DNA of 64,000 bases, from contig JANPYM010000002.1 of NCBI GenBank assembly GCA_025890175.1, positions 1,351,976-1,415,975 on the forward strand. Direction: 5' to 3'. Positions 46,161 to 59,615 of this stretch are shown piece after piece (within the stretch, counting starts at the first letter, position 1; each line of letters opens with the position of its first letter). The translations under genes were made by a program, and so were the position numbers. This DNA comes from Ciborinia camelliae. Taxonomy: Eukaryota > Ascomycota > Leotiomycetes > Helotiales > Sclerotiniaceae. The notes below the pieces were generated by a model, which searched no databases, was not told the DNA's origin, and was given only the letters and a program-made list of their open reading frames with translations.

Positions 46161-49118
46161 TTAGGTATCTTTACTTTATTCTACTATGTGTCTATCTAGG
46201 CTTTGACTTGTTGATTCTCAGTCTGAGGGACGATCTTGATTTCACCTTCAATTCTCACTGTGTCAACAGCGCATATCATATTGTGAGAAGCACTGGTACG
46301 TTACTTCCTCTTTTCACTACCTACCTAGTAAGATTTACATCCCAGAAGATGATTTTATAAATCGGTTTATGCTATCTATCTACCTTAGCGGAGACGCCTG
46401 TAATCCATCTCCTTTCCTTACCTTACCTTACCTTAATTTGTTATAACTTATAAATAGAGTCTGGCCTGGGCTAAGAGACTATTGGATTGGTTTGCGAGGC
46501 TTTATCTTGGATTTTATATACTATCATAAGGTACCTATATACTAGGTAGGTAGGTAATGGATAGAGAAGAAGTGAAAAGTTTACTTATTGAATCTGTTGT
46601 TTCAAGTTTGAATCATGGTATGTATGGGGTGATATTTTGATTTGGGGTCGCATTGTTTGCTTGTATTGGATTGGACGAATGAACATTATTGATTCTGGTG
46701 TTATTTATGTGATAGGATGGAATGGATTTTATGGGAAGGAGATGGATTGTATGGGAAGGAGATGTAAGGGGATGGAAGAGGATGGGATGTTGTTAGTATA
46801 AACTAAGCCCAAGTATTGGGGCTCTGTCGCGGGATGCTACTCACCGGGAGTTTTCGTTGGGGGAATCATCATGATGTCGTTGAGATAGGTATTACGGTTT
46901 GGAACGTACTCAGTATAGATAATGAAATAAATCATTCTTGTCCGTGGTTGGTATTTTGTTGATGAGATGAATTGACGTCCATATACATATTTCTAGAGGA
47001 TAGGAAGTGTACGACTTGAAATAGGTAGTGTTATATTATGTATAACTTAGTACCCACCTATTGATAGGTATGATTACATGAAGAAGTTTGAATTTAGTGA
47101 GATGTTCCTGGAAATTAGACGACGGTTGATTTTTATATAATAGATGGAGGGGGTTCCCAAAGTAGTGGAAACAAAATACACATTCAAGCAATGAGCTTGT
47201 CTACGCGCCTACATATAAGAATATCATAATAAAGAGACCGGGATTCAGACAAGGAATGTATTCTTTCCCCTAGATTTCGTGTGATGGTGCACTAGTGGAG
47301 GTTGTCAGGCGGTTAGTGATGGTTGTAAAGTGCAGAAAAAGGTGGGTATTCATGGAGAGCGGCATTAAAAGAAATTAAGACAATCATGTATGTAGTAATA
47401 GAATTTGATGAAAGGTTTAAGATATATACACACACGATATTCTCATAAAGGTCTTGCGATCTTTTGCGGTTTCCCTCACGCTATATTATAAGGCTTGTGC
47501 AACCCCTTTATTTAGTCGACCAGTGCGATGGCCATCGTTTAGTTATGTTTGATGGCGAGAATATCTTTCTAGATATTCGGGCGGATGGGATATGTTGGAT
47601 CATGCAATGATATATTAATTTTCGGGAGGATTAGGAGGGAGCGTTTGTGGTACTTTCCTAAGCAGGTGATATCTGGCGATATTGATATCCAAATATGCTC
47701 CAGAACTTGGGACGAACAAGCGGTGTAAGCTTTCGAGCGACACCTCATGCTATTTAAAACCTGTCTACTGATCTTCGGGGCAGCCGTCACACACCAATTC
47801 TGCGCAACCCCATAACGCAACTTCCAAGACCATAGTTCATGATAAGATGACCCGGACCCATGGTGTTGTTGTACTTCACATTCTCCTCAAAACACCAATA
47901 TTCTGACACTGCTTATGCTACACGAAAACAGCCACGGAAAAAATCTTCAACGATCAATCTCACAAAGCCCCGCATCCATCATTTTTGCTTGGGTTGTCAG
48001 CTTCAGCCTTGTTCATAAAGGAGCAACTTGCCCGCTATGTGATACATACACACTTGATGATAGATTCATCATCTTTAATTTTCATTATGGAGAGAATCGG
48101 AAACTTCCTTCTTTATGCTATGATTCTTGAAGACGGTTTGGTTGTCGCTTTTCCAAGCTCTTGCACTCCATCTATCGAGCTCAGAAGCGCTGAGCATGTG
48201 CAGTTTCAGGGATCACCATCTTCACTCAAGCACAACGATCGTCCACGGCCAGATATTAAAGAGTTATCGTCCTAGCATCAACCTTCTACCCAGCTAGGAT
48301 CTCTATCGAATATTGCAGAAGATCTAGTGACTTATCGTCTGGACTTAGACAATACGATAGATGATAGATGTTAGATGTTAGACACTCGATGAAATATGCC
48401 ACTATTCTCCAGAGCGATATGATACCACCAACCTTGGAACTAAAACATCCTCACTACCACCATCAAGACTTCTCCCTCAACATTCTCTACCCACTTATCC
48501 TCTCGAGAAAATACCCAAGGTCCCTCTTGGTATTCGACTCCGTGCAATAAAAATACGAAAAGATGATGACCGACGCGACATGCATCTAGTGGGGATATGT
48601 ATATGCGTTTCTGGGAAGACACTTTGATCGTTCCTTAGCCATACAAGAGAGATCGGGTCATCGGAAAATGAGCAGGTCGGCAGGATACATCTACAAACAA
48701 CAAGAAAGATATGCGAAGACTGTCTAGCAGATGGCCATCCTCGACATCTTGTGCCTTTTCTGATCTCCCACCGATGTCCAGAGATCTTACAAAAGAGTAC
48801 AGAAAAGATACGAGAGAAGTTTGAGAATTTTAGGACCACAGTTCTAGGCTGCATCTAGTGTTTGACTATACCCAGCAGAGTAAGCTGGCTCTCTTAGTGG
48901 TTATAGTTCACACAGATGGGAGGAAAAAAAAGAGACCCCCACTACCGAGATGACATGATCGAGATCCTTGGGTATGATTCGATAATGGAGCCTGCTTTTC
49001 ATCTTCAAATTACGGTTCGAGTGGTCTTTTACACAAGACTTTCGGACAGACGGGCTGAACTATCAGATGTAGATGCACTCGAACCAAAGAGATCTTCCCG
49101 CTTAGAAGCACAATATGC
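46161..49118. other. Gene-free interval
   Basis: No supported gene. It contains CCTTA repeats (46420-46436), a TACTAGGTAGGTAGG word (46539-46554) and GGATGG/GGAAGG repeats (46715-46790). Short frames at 47569-48854 have no recognisable homology. Confidence 0.5.
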
Positions 49119-49462
49119 AATGAGTTGCACCATTTCATGTTCTACACGAAGCATCGTTCAGAACGGGAGTTCTAGACAATGATCTGATGAGCCTGGAAAC
49201 GATTTGCGGATGTATGTTTTGTCAAGAGCAAGGTCTCGCTACAGACAAGATCAGAATCAACTACGAGTCAAAAGTTGCTCCGATGATTTGGCATATCTCC
49301 ATAAGCTTTAGGCTTGACATTAAACGAGAAAGTGCTTACTCTCATCTCATTCCATCAAATGTCCAGCCTCAAGTGAAGTATCAACGAGATCCTCGGCTTA
49401 TATCCAATGTGATGACCGTGTTCTTGATATATCTGATGGGTATTCGTGCATGCTTAACTTGA
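49119..49462 (+). pseudogene. Possible decayed coding stretch, unknown family
   Basis: A stop-free frame of about 114 codons opens without an ATG at its beginning (VAPFHVLHEASFRTG...) and continues through MSLETICGCMFCQEQG to a TGA at 49460. Its amino-acid composition is protein-like rather than simple-sequence, and other frames here also hold protein-like bits (ELHHFMFYTKH). I do not recognise a family. It could be a relic, an exon of an unannotated gene, or chance. Confidence 0.2.
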
Positions 49463-52400
49463 TTTTGAAGATGGGGTTTTAAACTCTCCAGGGCTAGCAT
49501 CCTATTTCCTTTTGGAGGAATTATTTCTGATTGCACATCTACAACAAATTCTCCGAGAGTCCTGGATGAATGCTGTCGAAAATCTGGTTTTGGTGTTACT
49601 GTCCTGCTTTTACCTCATTTTTTCGCTAAGATATTGAGTATTGTATGTTTATAATAAAAGTATGGCGATGGATGTTTAGCAGGGGACTATACTATTGGTG
49701 CAGAAGCTATTCCCTCATTGCGATTCAAGTGGTTATGAGTTGCCGACCCAAGTCTATCGTCTCAAAGACTCCATTCTAACACCACCATTCAAAATCAATC
49801 AGTTCTCGTCTCATGATCGATGACCAACTGGTCCCATTACAACTCAGGCATTGGTTCTCATCCCATAGCACCTACTTACTCACTGGCTACACTACTACCG
49901 ACTCATTGATCCCCTGATAATCATTCTCGGCGCCCTGGGCAAGTCGTGCGACCTTTCATACGCATCTGAATGTCAATTTGAGCTAGGGAAATCTCATCCC
50001 CTTTACAGAAACTCTTTCGAAGCGTTTACCCACTTGGACATTTTGAACCAAACTCAACCAATATCACATTATGGACACCTTCGCTCAGACTCACTTCATC
50101 GGCATTTCTTCAGCCTGATATCACCTCATTAGATCTTCCAGAACCAATACACCAGCCAGTCAGTACCTGCCAAGAACAAAATTGAGTTGGCCCAAAGCTC
50201 CATCCAATCACATCAATAAGACTTTGTTTGTATGGCTTCTCCGTATTTCAAGAGCCTGAGATATGGCAACCTTATCTCAGATAATCTCTTTTGTTTTAAC
50301 CGCTGCGAGGATACGAAGAGATCGAAGACACTAGCCTTTCGCTTGCAGAGCGGCGGATATCGACGTTTTCCGTGAAAGAAATTCAAGGAAGGTTGGAATA
50401 CTTCGAGTTCAAACGGATAAATCATGGCTACATTCATACCGGATGTTACACGGATAGAAAGTAAGAAAGCGGATCAAAACCTCATGTCGTCGCAAGATTT
50501 AGAGATCTAGCCTTTCACGTTCATCTGGGTGAGATTCTGAACGAGCCTCTTGAGCACAGGACAAATTTTCCCTGAAGCCTTGCTTGAATGATACATCAAT
50601 AGGCGTGCCAATAGAAGCCTGTACTGCTATGACTTGCTTTTATGGGCCAGATCGGTTGCCTATTTAGACGATTATTGGTGTTCGCAACACGTATACGAGA
50701 GGCTGCGCCTAGAAGTATATCTAGGCCATCCCAAAAATAGCATTAGAGTCATCCCGGCAAAATAGGAGTCATCCACATGGAAATTGTTGGTGGTGGTTGG
50801 AAGTCGGAAGACCTGTTGGAAGAAACGGGGCGATTTTGGTGCAAGGCATCTAGCTGCCCGCCGATTTTTTCATGCAAAATTGTTCGAATACATCTCACCG
50901 AAAATTTTCTTTTATCGGGATCCAACAGATTGCACATGATACGGAATGCCATGTGCATACCCGAGTTGGTCGTTTGCTTGATTGTGGTCTCCGCCTATCA
51001 TGTTGTGCACTGGCTTTTACTAATCGTGCCAATAAAGTGGTGAAGACAATCAGGCCTTGCCATGTGATTTATTGACCTACGCCTCGCTTTTGATATGAGA
51101 CTGTTGCTTTTGGAGCATAAAACAGTATGCGTTGCACTTTCACAAGGTTGTTGTTTATACCTGAAGACTGGATGATGTTTCGCCTAGAATAAATTCCAGG
51201 CAATGCAATGCATTCATTGCATTGAGTGCAATAAAATTTGAAGCGCCACCATACATAGGAGGCAACATTAATGCACATAACCGGAATTCGCTTGTCGAAT
51301 TGGATAATAATTGTTAGCTTATAGCAATAGTTGCTGCAGTATTGTTACAATACTGAAAACATCATTGGGCATATATTATAATACTTTTATAAGGCTTCCG
51401 GCCAAAGAGCAAGGGTTGAGATAAGGTAATCTCCCCCATTGCTACTCTCGATTTAACCGAACCGTTATTTACAAATTTCGGGCGCAAAGAAGGAATGGGC
51501 AAATGAAAGATGAATAGAATTGGTTGCCTCGCTATAAAGTAGTATCTTTTATTTCATTTGAACGGTGCGGTTAACACTTACTTATAAATCGGCGATATTA
51601 TTCAGCCAAGATAGCATCAATTTATCCGGCTACGCTCTCTGGCAGCTATTTACGTCCTGAGATATGCTTCTTAGAACCAATGGTTGAGGATGACTTACGC
51701 CTTTATTGAAAGCCGGAATCTCAAACATTGATGATGGCCCTAAACTTCTATTGGACCGCTGTCCAGATTAGAAAACCATGTGCCGATCATGTGCTAGTAT
51801 CGCGTAAAACAGAGGATGAGGCTCTCGACGCCCGGAGAGCAATATCGCATTGCAGTTAATTTCGTGTTTTGGTCTCTCAGATTAAAGCTGGACCAAAGAA
51901 GTCTCCGAACGACATTGGAGCTTCGTGGTGCCTCAATCCAAGAGACCCGTTTTGAGGCTTACGATTTCTAGCTAGAGCTGAATTGGTCTAGAGGGAATGT
52001 ATATTCTACAGAAGGATTTGCCGGCTCATCCATAAGGCAAGAATCATGGCAGGCTGCTCATATAACAGAACAGCCTAGCACGGCATTGCCATGGTGGAAA
52101 ACAGCCTAGCACTATCACCACACGTGTAAAAACAACCGGTCTCCACGCGCACTCTGTTGCGATGGTAAATACATGGGTTGAAGCTGCACAATGCGACCAA
52201 ACATAAGAGAAGTCAGTGGTTTGGAAAGTCGTAGATTTATAGCAAATAGCGGTGAGGATTGGGCGGTGACGATATGCGAGGATCAATGCCAACTAGAGCA
52301 GAAAAGTCTGCAAAGCCTGCGCCAGAACTGAGTTGACAGATTTCACATGGCTTACCTTAGGACCCGATCTCATCGATTCCAGCCCAAAGTGAATGGACTC

Positions 52401-55054
52401 TTTCAAGTCTTGCGAGAATTCTGCCAATCAATGAACATCCATAAGAAAAAGGCAGCTCCCAATGCTGCGCCCAAAGGCAGATTTAAATACAAGAAGCGCC
52501 CACTGAAACTCTAGAAGACCGCCTCAAAAAGACGGGATCCTGAGTGTGCAAGAAGATGCCAAGTACACCGACGTTGAAGTCGTAAGTAAACAATTACATC
52601 CCCAATGCGACAAGATAACGTTTATCATTGGGTAAGCTGGACCAGGCTTCCCCAATACCAGAATGGTGCCAGCTCCCATCTCCAGTCTAGATTGAATATG
52701 ACCATTCTATGCCGAATCGTAGAGTAACGTTATTGCAATTTAATTGTCATCATATGCCCAACATTGAACTTTCGTATCCACGCATCAAATATGTGGTCTC
52801 CAGCAGAACTCGGGAAACTTCCCGGTGTCATTCTCCGAGTAATATCTCGCCACCCAACGTACGGATTCCCAATGTCCAAAAGTCAAAACATGGTTTGGAT
52901 AGATGTAAAAAGTCTCACAGCCACTCGAGCATCAATTGACCATATTCAATGCCTAGGGCGATTCACCAAAGTTTGCCGTAGCCATTGGTGTTTGGTTTCG
53001 GTATATTTATTGCACTTCATGCAAACTCAGTCCTACCCTGACTGTCTGAAAGATGCAACGATGAAACCTGCCGTCATGATCCCACAAAAAGTATTAAACA
53101 CTGACACCTAAAGATGTAATTCATGTTACACCCATGAAACAATAAGTAGGACAATTATGCCAAAGTCATCTGATATACGCGCCATTGGCAAGTATAGACC
53201 CTTGGATGGAAAGCAACTTGACTTTCAAAACGAGGCAACTCCACCTCTCTCCTAATCAGGCTATAAGAGTTTTTCAATAACTTAGCTTGGCCAAGAAGTA
53301 AATAAGCCCTTTCACTCACCAACTATGGTGAGATAAAAACGTGAGACCTATGCGCCAACGAGTGAATCAGTTGTTCCGTGAACCAGTGCGCCTCTCGTCC
53401 GTTGGAATGGGTATGAGCACTTCAACGTCCCATCATGAGACAGCTAGTACGGTAGACTTGAGAAAGTACAATCAATCGGAAAAAGCATAAAATGGTTTAC
53501 ACGATTGTCATAAGTGCAGGTGGATACTAGGTAGGTAGATGTCAATACATAATACTTCGCTGTCAAGCAAATCTATCATGGCTCTAAAATATTTTTGCCC
53601 TCGTCACATGATACCCCGCCTTTTATTTTTCACCGCTCTTGCTCTTGCTCTTGCTTGCCTCCAAAGAGGTAACACTAATGCCCCTGGCTGAATGTGATGA
53701 TGAATCATGAACTTCTCCCCACCTGCACCTGTAGTGCGTACCTAGTACTCCCTTCCAGGTTCCACACGATCTCTGTCGCCCCGGAAACTGAACTCAAAAT
53801 CGACAACTATATGGGATCAACAGCCTGGAGTACAACCTCGGGTTGTTTGGTTACCTAACTTTCTACACTACTTAAGCTGTGCTTCTCTCCACTTATCCTA
53901 CTTATTAGTCAGTACCACATTTGCTGGGTTATGAAAACTGATACACTATTACACAACACCAGTAGGTAATGGCAACTCACGTCTAGATTTGACGATCAGA
54001 GCTCGTAGGCAGACGATATGGTACCACTCTCAAGTCTATTTTCTTGCTTCAGATCATGTTTCTGGTTTGTTTGAGAGGATCAATTTTTCTATAGTTCAGA
54101 CTGGTTGTCCTACCTGGGGTCAATTCAATGTCGTACTTATGTCATAGGTGTTGGTTCATGACGGTCTTGCTTATAGTACGTACCACAGTGGTGTAATTTC
54201 TGCATGAAGGTTTTTTTTTCTTGTGCGAAATTTCTAATTACAGATCCCCAACATGCAGTAACTTTATTTTGACCATTGGATTGACCCAAATATGGGTGCG
54301 GTAGTATGGGATTGATGTTGTGCCCAACACACACACCCATATGGCGATGTTCTCGGCAGATAGTTGCTAGACTTGCATGCGGTGCAGTTGTTTAGTGCGC
54401 AGTAGCAAGCCGGAAGGTATATTAAGACTGTTCTGCTTCTTCAACGAGCCAGAATTGTTTCAATGGCCTAAACCTAACGAACCATGTTTTCAGTAGTATA
54501 TATTGTACTTCTTGTGAATTTCTTGCTCTAGGAGAATGAGGCATTTCTGGCCTTTTCTGTCAGTTATCATATCATATTGGGCCCAGTTACGGGTGCTAAG
54601 ATCCGCAAGGCAAATTTTGTATAGTTTGAGTGAAACAAGTGGTTCCTGATAGTGTTTGTTGGGCAGCAACTGTATGGCAAGGCGAAAGATCATCTGAGCT
54701 GATAGCGAACAAGATAATGGCCGTCGTCCAAGGCGTGCAGACCCGATATTATGATGCGGATGGCTCATTGCGTTCTTTCGGGTTAGGAATTGTGTGCATT
54801 AAGTTAGGTATAGAAAATTAAGCTCTAATCGGCTTTTTCTGCAATTGAGTTGAAGTTTCTTTTGTGGTTTCAGGCTCTCCATAACTTCTCGGGCTGTAGG
54901 GAACAGTGTTTCCAATAGACCTGGTTTTCAAAACTCCAACAAAGATTAATTATCGAGCATGGTTGGAGGAGTTCCAAGTGGATTTACCATTTCTAATGAA
55001 TTCTTTATGCCAAGGGTCAAGGACTATGCTTAACTAAAGAATTTTTAGCCCGAC
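49463..55054. other. Gene-free interval of about 5.6 kb
   Basis: No gene is supported on either strand. It includes a 10-bp-arm inverted repeat at 51201-51224 and a CAGTATTG/CAATACTG dyad at about 51335-51354. Base composition is less AT-rich than the 38-40 kb part. Frames such as 52764-53111 (115 codons) begin at a non-ATG and lack any family motif. Confidence 0.5.
51201..51224. repeat. Inverted repeat with 10-bp arms
   Basis: CAATGCAATG, a 4-nt centre CATT, then CATTGCATTG. The arms are perfectly complementary. It is built from TGCAAT words and lies in gene-free DNA. Confidence 0.8.
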
Positions 55055-55961
55055 TTGTTGAAATCCCAGGGAGTTTCGAAGCATGCATTTCGAGATTTCA
55101 TAGCCGCCCATACCGACCAACGAGTTTCATTATTTCCATCTAGCAGCCCTTGTGCTGTCTCAAAATGTCTGCTCGCTCCACCAGCTACTGGCAGACAGCC
55201 TTATATTCAAAACTTCGTATTGAAATTTAAGATGATATTTTCGTGCGGTGAGTCTCAAAAGATGTGTATTCATCACTATGCTTGGATGAGTCACAGCCCA
55301 TCCAATTTCCCGCCCACGTTGACGACAGGCCTTCACTAACCATTTGGGACCAGGCTCAGATTGGCCGAGAGAATAACACCGAGTGAAGTTTCAGGATCAC
55401 AGGACGTTCAAAACGTGGTCGTTGCTCGAGTCCTTCAAGTGCTACACCGTCCCCTGGACGCTGTTGCCTGCTTTGATGACATTCCCAGCCACCTGTAAAG
55501 AGCGCCTCAACAGATGATCAGTATCTCGACGCGACGGTAGCGCAAGGCAAACGCGCTAAATGGGTCTCAGCCAGCCTTTATGGAGCGATGATGCACTATC
55601 GATGCTTCACCGAGTCTGGTAAGTCGATGGATTGGATGAGACTGGTCGTGCTTAAAGCGAATATGATCATTGATCTCCGGTCGCACCCTTCGCAAGCTGA
55701 TATTGGATGGCAAAGTTAGTCACAGCCATTCTATTGGGTCCGGATCATCCGAAGAATACCGAAGATGACATTCTTAGCTTTCATCTGCCAGGGGACGCCC
55801 CATGATGGTCGAACCATATGTACCAGATAGCGAGCAGTCCTGAGAATATGATTAGCCTACAGGGCAAAGCAGGGAGCACGTACTTGTGGAAGCCTGAGCA
55901 TTCCATCAACGGTTGTCGAGCAATCAAGATCGAGATTCGGGACCGACTTGTCTTCGGCTGA
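55055..55961 (+). pseudogene. Decayed gene of unrecognised family
   Basis: Three adjoining protein-like stretches follow one another on the plus strand in different frames. The first, 55055-55498, has a single internal TAA at 55337 (GVSKHAFRDFIAAHTDQRV ... RLAERITPSEVSGSQDVQNV ... ACFDDIPSHL, then TAA). The second, 55501-55719, reads DDQYLDATVAQGKRAKWVSA and SMDWMRLVVLKANMIIDLRS. The third, 55713-55961, has one TGA at 55803 (KLVTAILLGPDHPKNTEDD ... WSNHMYQIASSPENMISLQG ... RAIKIEIRDRLVFG). About 300 codons remain coherent after allowing for two frameshifts and two stops. The gaps are too short to be introns. I do not recognise the protein. Confidence 0.5.
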
Positions 55962-58875
55962 CTCGTCGGGTTTGTAACTGTGATAAAATGGAAGGATTAG
56001 GAAGTCAGGAGAATGCTAGGTGTCAAAGTCACGGTTATCAAAGATATATTCGTAAACGAACGAGTCGTAATATCGCATCTTGGAGGCGAATATTGATTTG
56101 TAATATAATCGATGAGCGCTGAGGATTCCAGCTACCGCGGTACTGTAAAGTTCAGGGGCGTATTGCGTGGTGGCGATTAGCGCCACCGCTTGCATCCGAA
56201 CTGGGCGGAACTTTTGGTTTACCTGTGTACAAATCTTCCAAATATCTTGAATGCTGCATTATGTGACTTGATGAAAATCACCAGTGAATCTTTAACTAGA
56301 ATTCGAAATTCTTCACATTCTTGATATTCTAGAAGTCTCAGGAAGATCCTTACTAATTCGTAGCGCACAAGCCGCAGAGCGAGGGAGAAAAAAAAATTGC
56401 CACATCTGCAGCCACTCAGGCTTAAACCAATCAGCTGTGGCACATCACACCCCCAAAAAAGGTTTCGCAACCAGTCCGAAAAATTCTGATCAAGTTGAAA
56501 TTTTTTTTCAGCGGGCGTAGACGGAACAATAATGCTACCAGCGGGCCACGCGAGCGGAAGAAAATGAAAGAAGAGAATTGTAATGGAATTGTAATGTAAT
56601 TGCAGTAGAGGAACAATAGGAGCTCGCCTCCTTCGGGGATCACCGACACGTCTATGTCCGTGAGAAGTAACAGGAGATATTTTTCATGCCACAATCACGA
56701 TATTTCAGGAGCAAAGTCTCCTTACTTTCATACGGCAAAACGCCAGGCTTCTACTTTTGGAGGATTTTAAATAGAAAGCGAGTGGAAATAGGAGATCTTG
56801 GCAGTCAAACGTAATGGTGACCAGACGCAGGCTCCCGTGACCACTGACCTAATTCGCCTAGCCGTATGAAATGCCATGTACGACGGGTGGAAGCATCCTC
56901 TTGAATTTCCGGTAAAGATAGTGAGTGGATGGATGAGTGCAGAAAGTGCTCGCCCCATAATGATCGAATTGTTCAGATTTGCATGTTGGATCTTCGTTGG
57001 AACATGAAAAAGTGGCCTAACTTCTTGGGGTCAATTTGTTCCCCAGGCCTCTTAATTTCGATGTTATGGAATTTGATTTTTTCACTTCGAAAATTGAGAC
57101 TTATGATTCACGTACTTGCGCAAGTCGGTGGTTGGAGGTATGAAAATGCAATGTACTCGCGTCTTTCGGTACCCAGCCTCAATGTTTTCGTCAACAGCTT
57201 ATGGGGCTGGTAAAACTCATGACATGGAAACTTCCGCCTTGGATAGGTATATACATATATATCTTGAATTACCGTTTCGTCTAGAGTGATGCAATGATGG
57301 CCAATGAGTTAAAAGCGACGGGGGAGCGGCGCATGAAATGTGGCAAGGCTTTGAAGTATATTTGTTTTTTTATTAAAATTCAGCTGAAGAACTCTCCATG
57401 CTTCCCCTGTTTGATAAATCTTGACATCGCCCGGGAAAAGAAATGATGCGGTAAACAATGATATAATAAACCTGAGATTTGAGGATCATGTGGATTCTTC
57501 AACATGCTACAAATAAGAAACCTCATTTTAATAATCTTATGAGAATCCGGCAATTATGAAATCTCCGAATATGCATACTGAGCCGCGACTTTCTCACACG
57601 CATCTATCCCAAGGAATTGATTTTCAGCACAAACGAGGCATTCAAACCCAATCTTATAGGAAGAGGTGAAATCCCTCTAAAATATACCTCGGCGAGGTTA
57701 TACTTTGATCACTGTTTCCTTAGTGATCAGTGCTGCACTTGCTCACAGAGAATCAGAGATCCTGGTGTTGATTCACATGAAAGGGAGGATTGCAGGCAGA
57801 AAATCAACAAAATTTCAAACCACCCCGAGCTCATTCTTTGTTAGGAAATTGGTCACCTGGAAAACATTATAGGAATAGAATTCCCGAGTTTTGACTTTGA
57901 TGAGCAGGCGAGGAGTTGTTGACATTAGGCAAGCACTCGGCAAGGACTCATTCCGATTGTGCCTTTGATATGCCTAGAATTCCTGAGCGCTATATTTGGA
58001 CGGCTTCGAGAAATTAACGCTCTGCCTCCTATGTTTCTGAAGGGTTGCGAGCTCCTTCACGAAACGCGCACCGCCACGTCTTGAATGGCTGAATCCTTCT
58101 CGATCATGATGACATGACTCAACTGTCGGTAAGCAACTGAATCAACCGAGTCAATTCATATAAGTGTCACCGGGAGGAGATTGATTTGGATTCCAACGAG
58201 TTGGTGATTCTGATTCTGAGATTATGTTGGTGCGTAGGATGGTTGGAAAGGGGACAGACCATCACAGAGAAAGAGTCGGTGGTAGCATCAGCTGACAAGT
58301 AGAGAGCTGAGTGTTCAGCATCTTAGAATACCGCGCGCGTGCACAACAGTGCAGCGAGAACGCTTGGATGTTGTCTTACAATGTTCGTACTCGTAAATCA
58401 GTGAATCGATGTTGAGGAGCAGATGTGTATGGCAGAGTCAGAGGATGGAGAGAGCAGAGAATTCAAGTCGTCGGGGCAGATGTTGAGATTTTATGATGGT
58501 GGAGGGGGTTTGGATCACACGTTTCGTCATATGGATATGGTTTGGAGAACTCTGGCGAACTTCGACACGATGTCGCAAGGCTGAATAATGCTGGAACAGA
58601 TTCAAGCTGTGGAGGTTTGGGGAGGGGTAATTTTTAGCAATATTAATAAGTTGAAGGCTCGTACTATCTGCTTATATTTATAGATGTGCTAGCAGTTGTA
58701 TTCTGGCAGCCACACCTGCCGCAATCATAGATCTTTATCGTGTTATTAACCTTACCTAGGTAGAGGTGAATGTTAGAGAGACGGGAAAGAACTTATTGCT
58801 GGAAGCACTTCCAAGGTTGAGGTAAGATTGAGGTAAAGGTAACCAATGCGTTCCGAATGATTTGTATTGATATAT

Positions 58876-58963
58876 CAATCCTATAAATGCTATAAATGCT
58901 ATAAATCCTATCAATCCTATCAATCCTATCAATCCTATCAATCCTATCAATCCCATAAATCCT
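58876..58963. repeat. TCCTATCAA nonamer minisatellite
   Basis: About nine 9-bp units (variants TGCTATAAA, TCCTATCAA, TCCCATAAA). Its reverse strand gives an artefactual LIGLIGLIG-like frame. Confidence 0.9.
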
Positions 58964-59401
58964 TCCCTCATTTTATTTATTACTTTAACAGTTCACAATG
59001 TTCACAATCATGATTGCATGATATACCTACTGTGTTTGTATCAACCAACCTTTGAAGCTGGAGGTTAAAGCTCGGTAACCTCAGGGCAGTCCTTCAGGGA
59101 TGGATTTCGGTGAGCAAAGTGGGAGAACCTTACACCGAAATTATTGGTTTGCAAAATGGTTCGCATTTTGTTGCCTTACTGACCGTCCAGCTGTACCTAT
59201 GTATCTTTTAGCCGCATTCCATGATCATATTATATATGTTGAGGTGTATCTGCTTCGGATGTAAAATGAATTATGATTATATTCAAAGACATTTGTTTTC
59301 TTACATTGGTCTTAAATCATTCAATTGCCGGTAATCAATTGATATTTATTGACATTGATTGATATTTATTCATATTTATTGATTTTCAGAATCGATGTGT
59401 T

Positions 59402-59466
59402 GAAGCCGAAGCCGAAGCCGAAGCCGAAGCATATAACGATAACGATAACGATTGCGATTGCGATTG
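59402..59466. repeat. GAAGCC, ACGATA and TTGCGA hexamer repeats
   Basis: Five GAAGCC units, then three AACGAT units, then about three GCGATT units in direct succession, roughly 150 bp upstream of the Est1-like start codon. A compound hexamer microsatellite. Confidence 0.85.
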
Positions 59467-59615
59467 TGTCCAGTCGAGAATAATCTATTGGCCGTACCAG
59501 AGGAACATCCCCGGCCACCAATCCATACCTAGATATTTGTCACCCAAAGCCTGAGGATTTAGGTTTAGCTGCATGTACAGGTTAATCCAAACTCAAACTC
59601 CGAATCCAGCCCGGT

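Larger units (their letters stand above)
55962..59615. other. Gene-free interval of about 3.7 kb
   Basis: No gene is supported. It holds a CCTATCAAT nonamer repeat, hexamer repeats at 59402-59466, and the region upstream of the Est1-like gene. Frames of 60-95 codons have no motif. Confidence 0.5.

Noticed and set aside
52764..53111. 115-codon frame
   Set aside because: Opens at a non-ATG codon, has no family likeness and no supporting neighbours.
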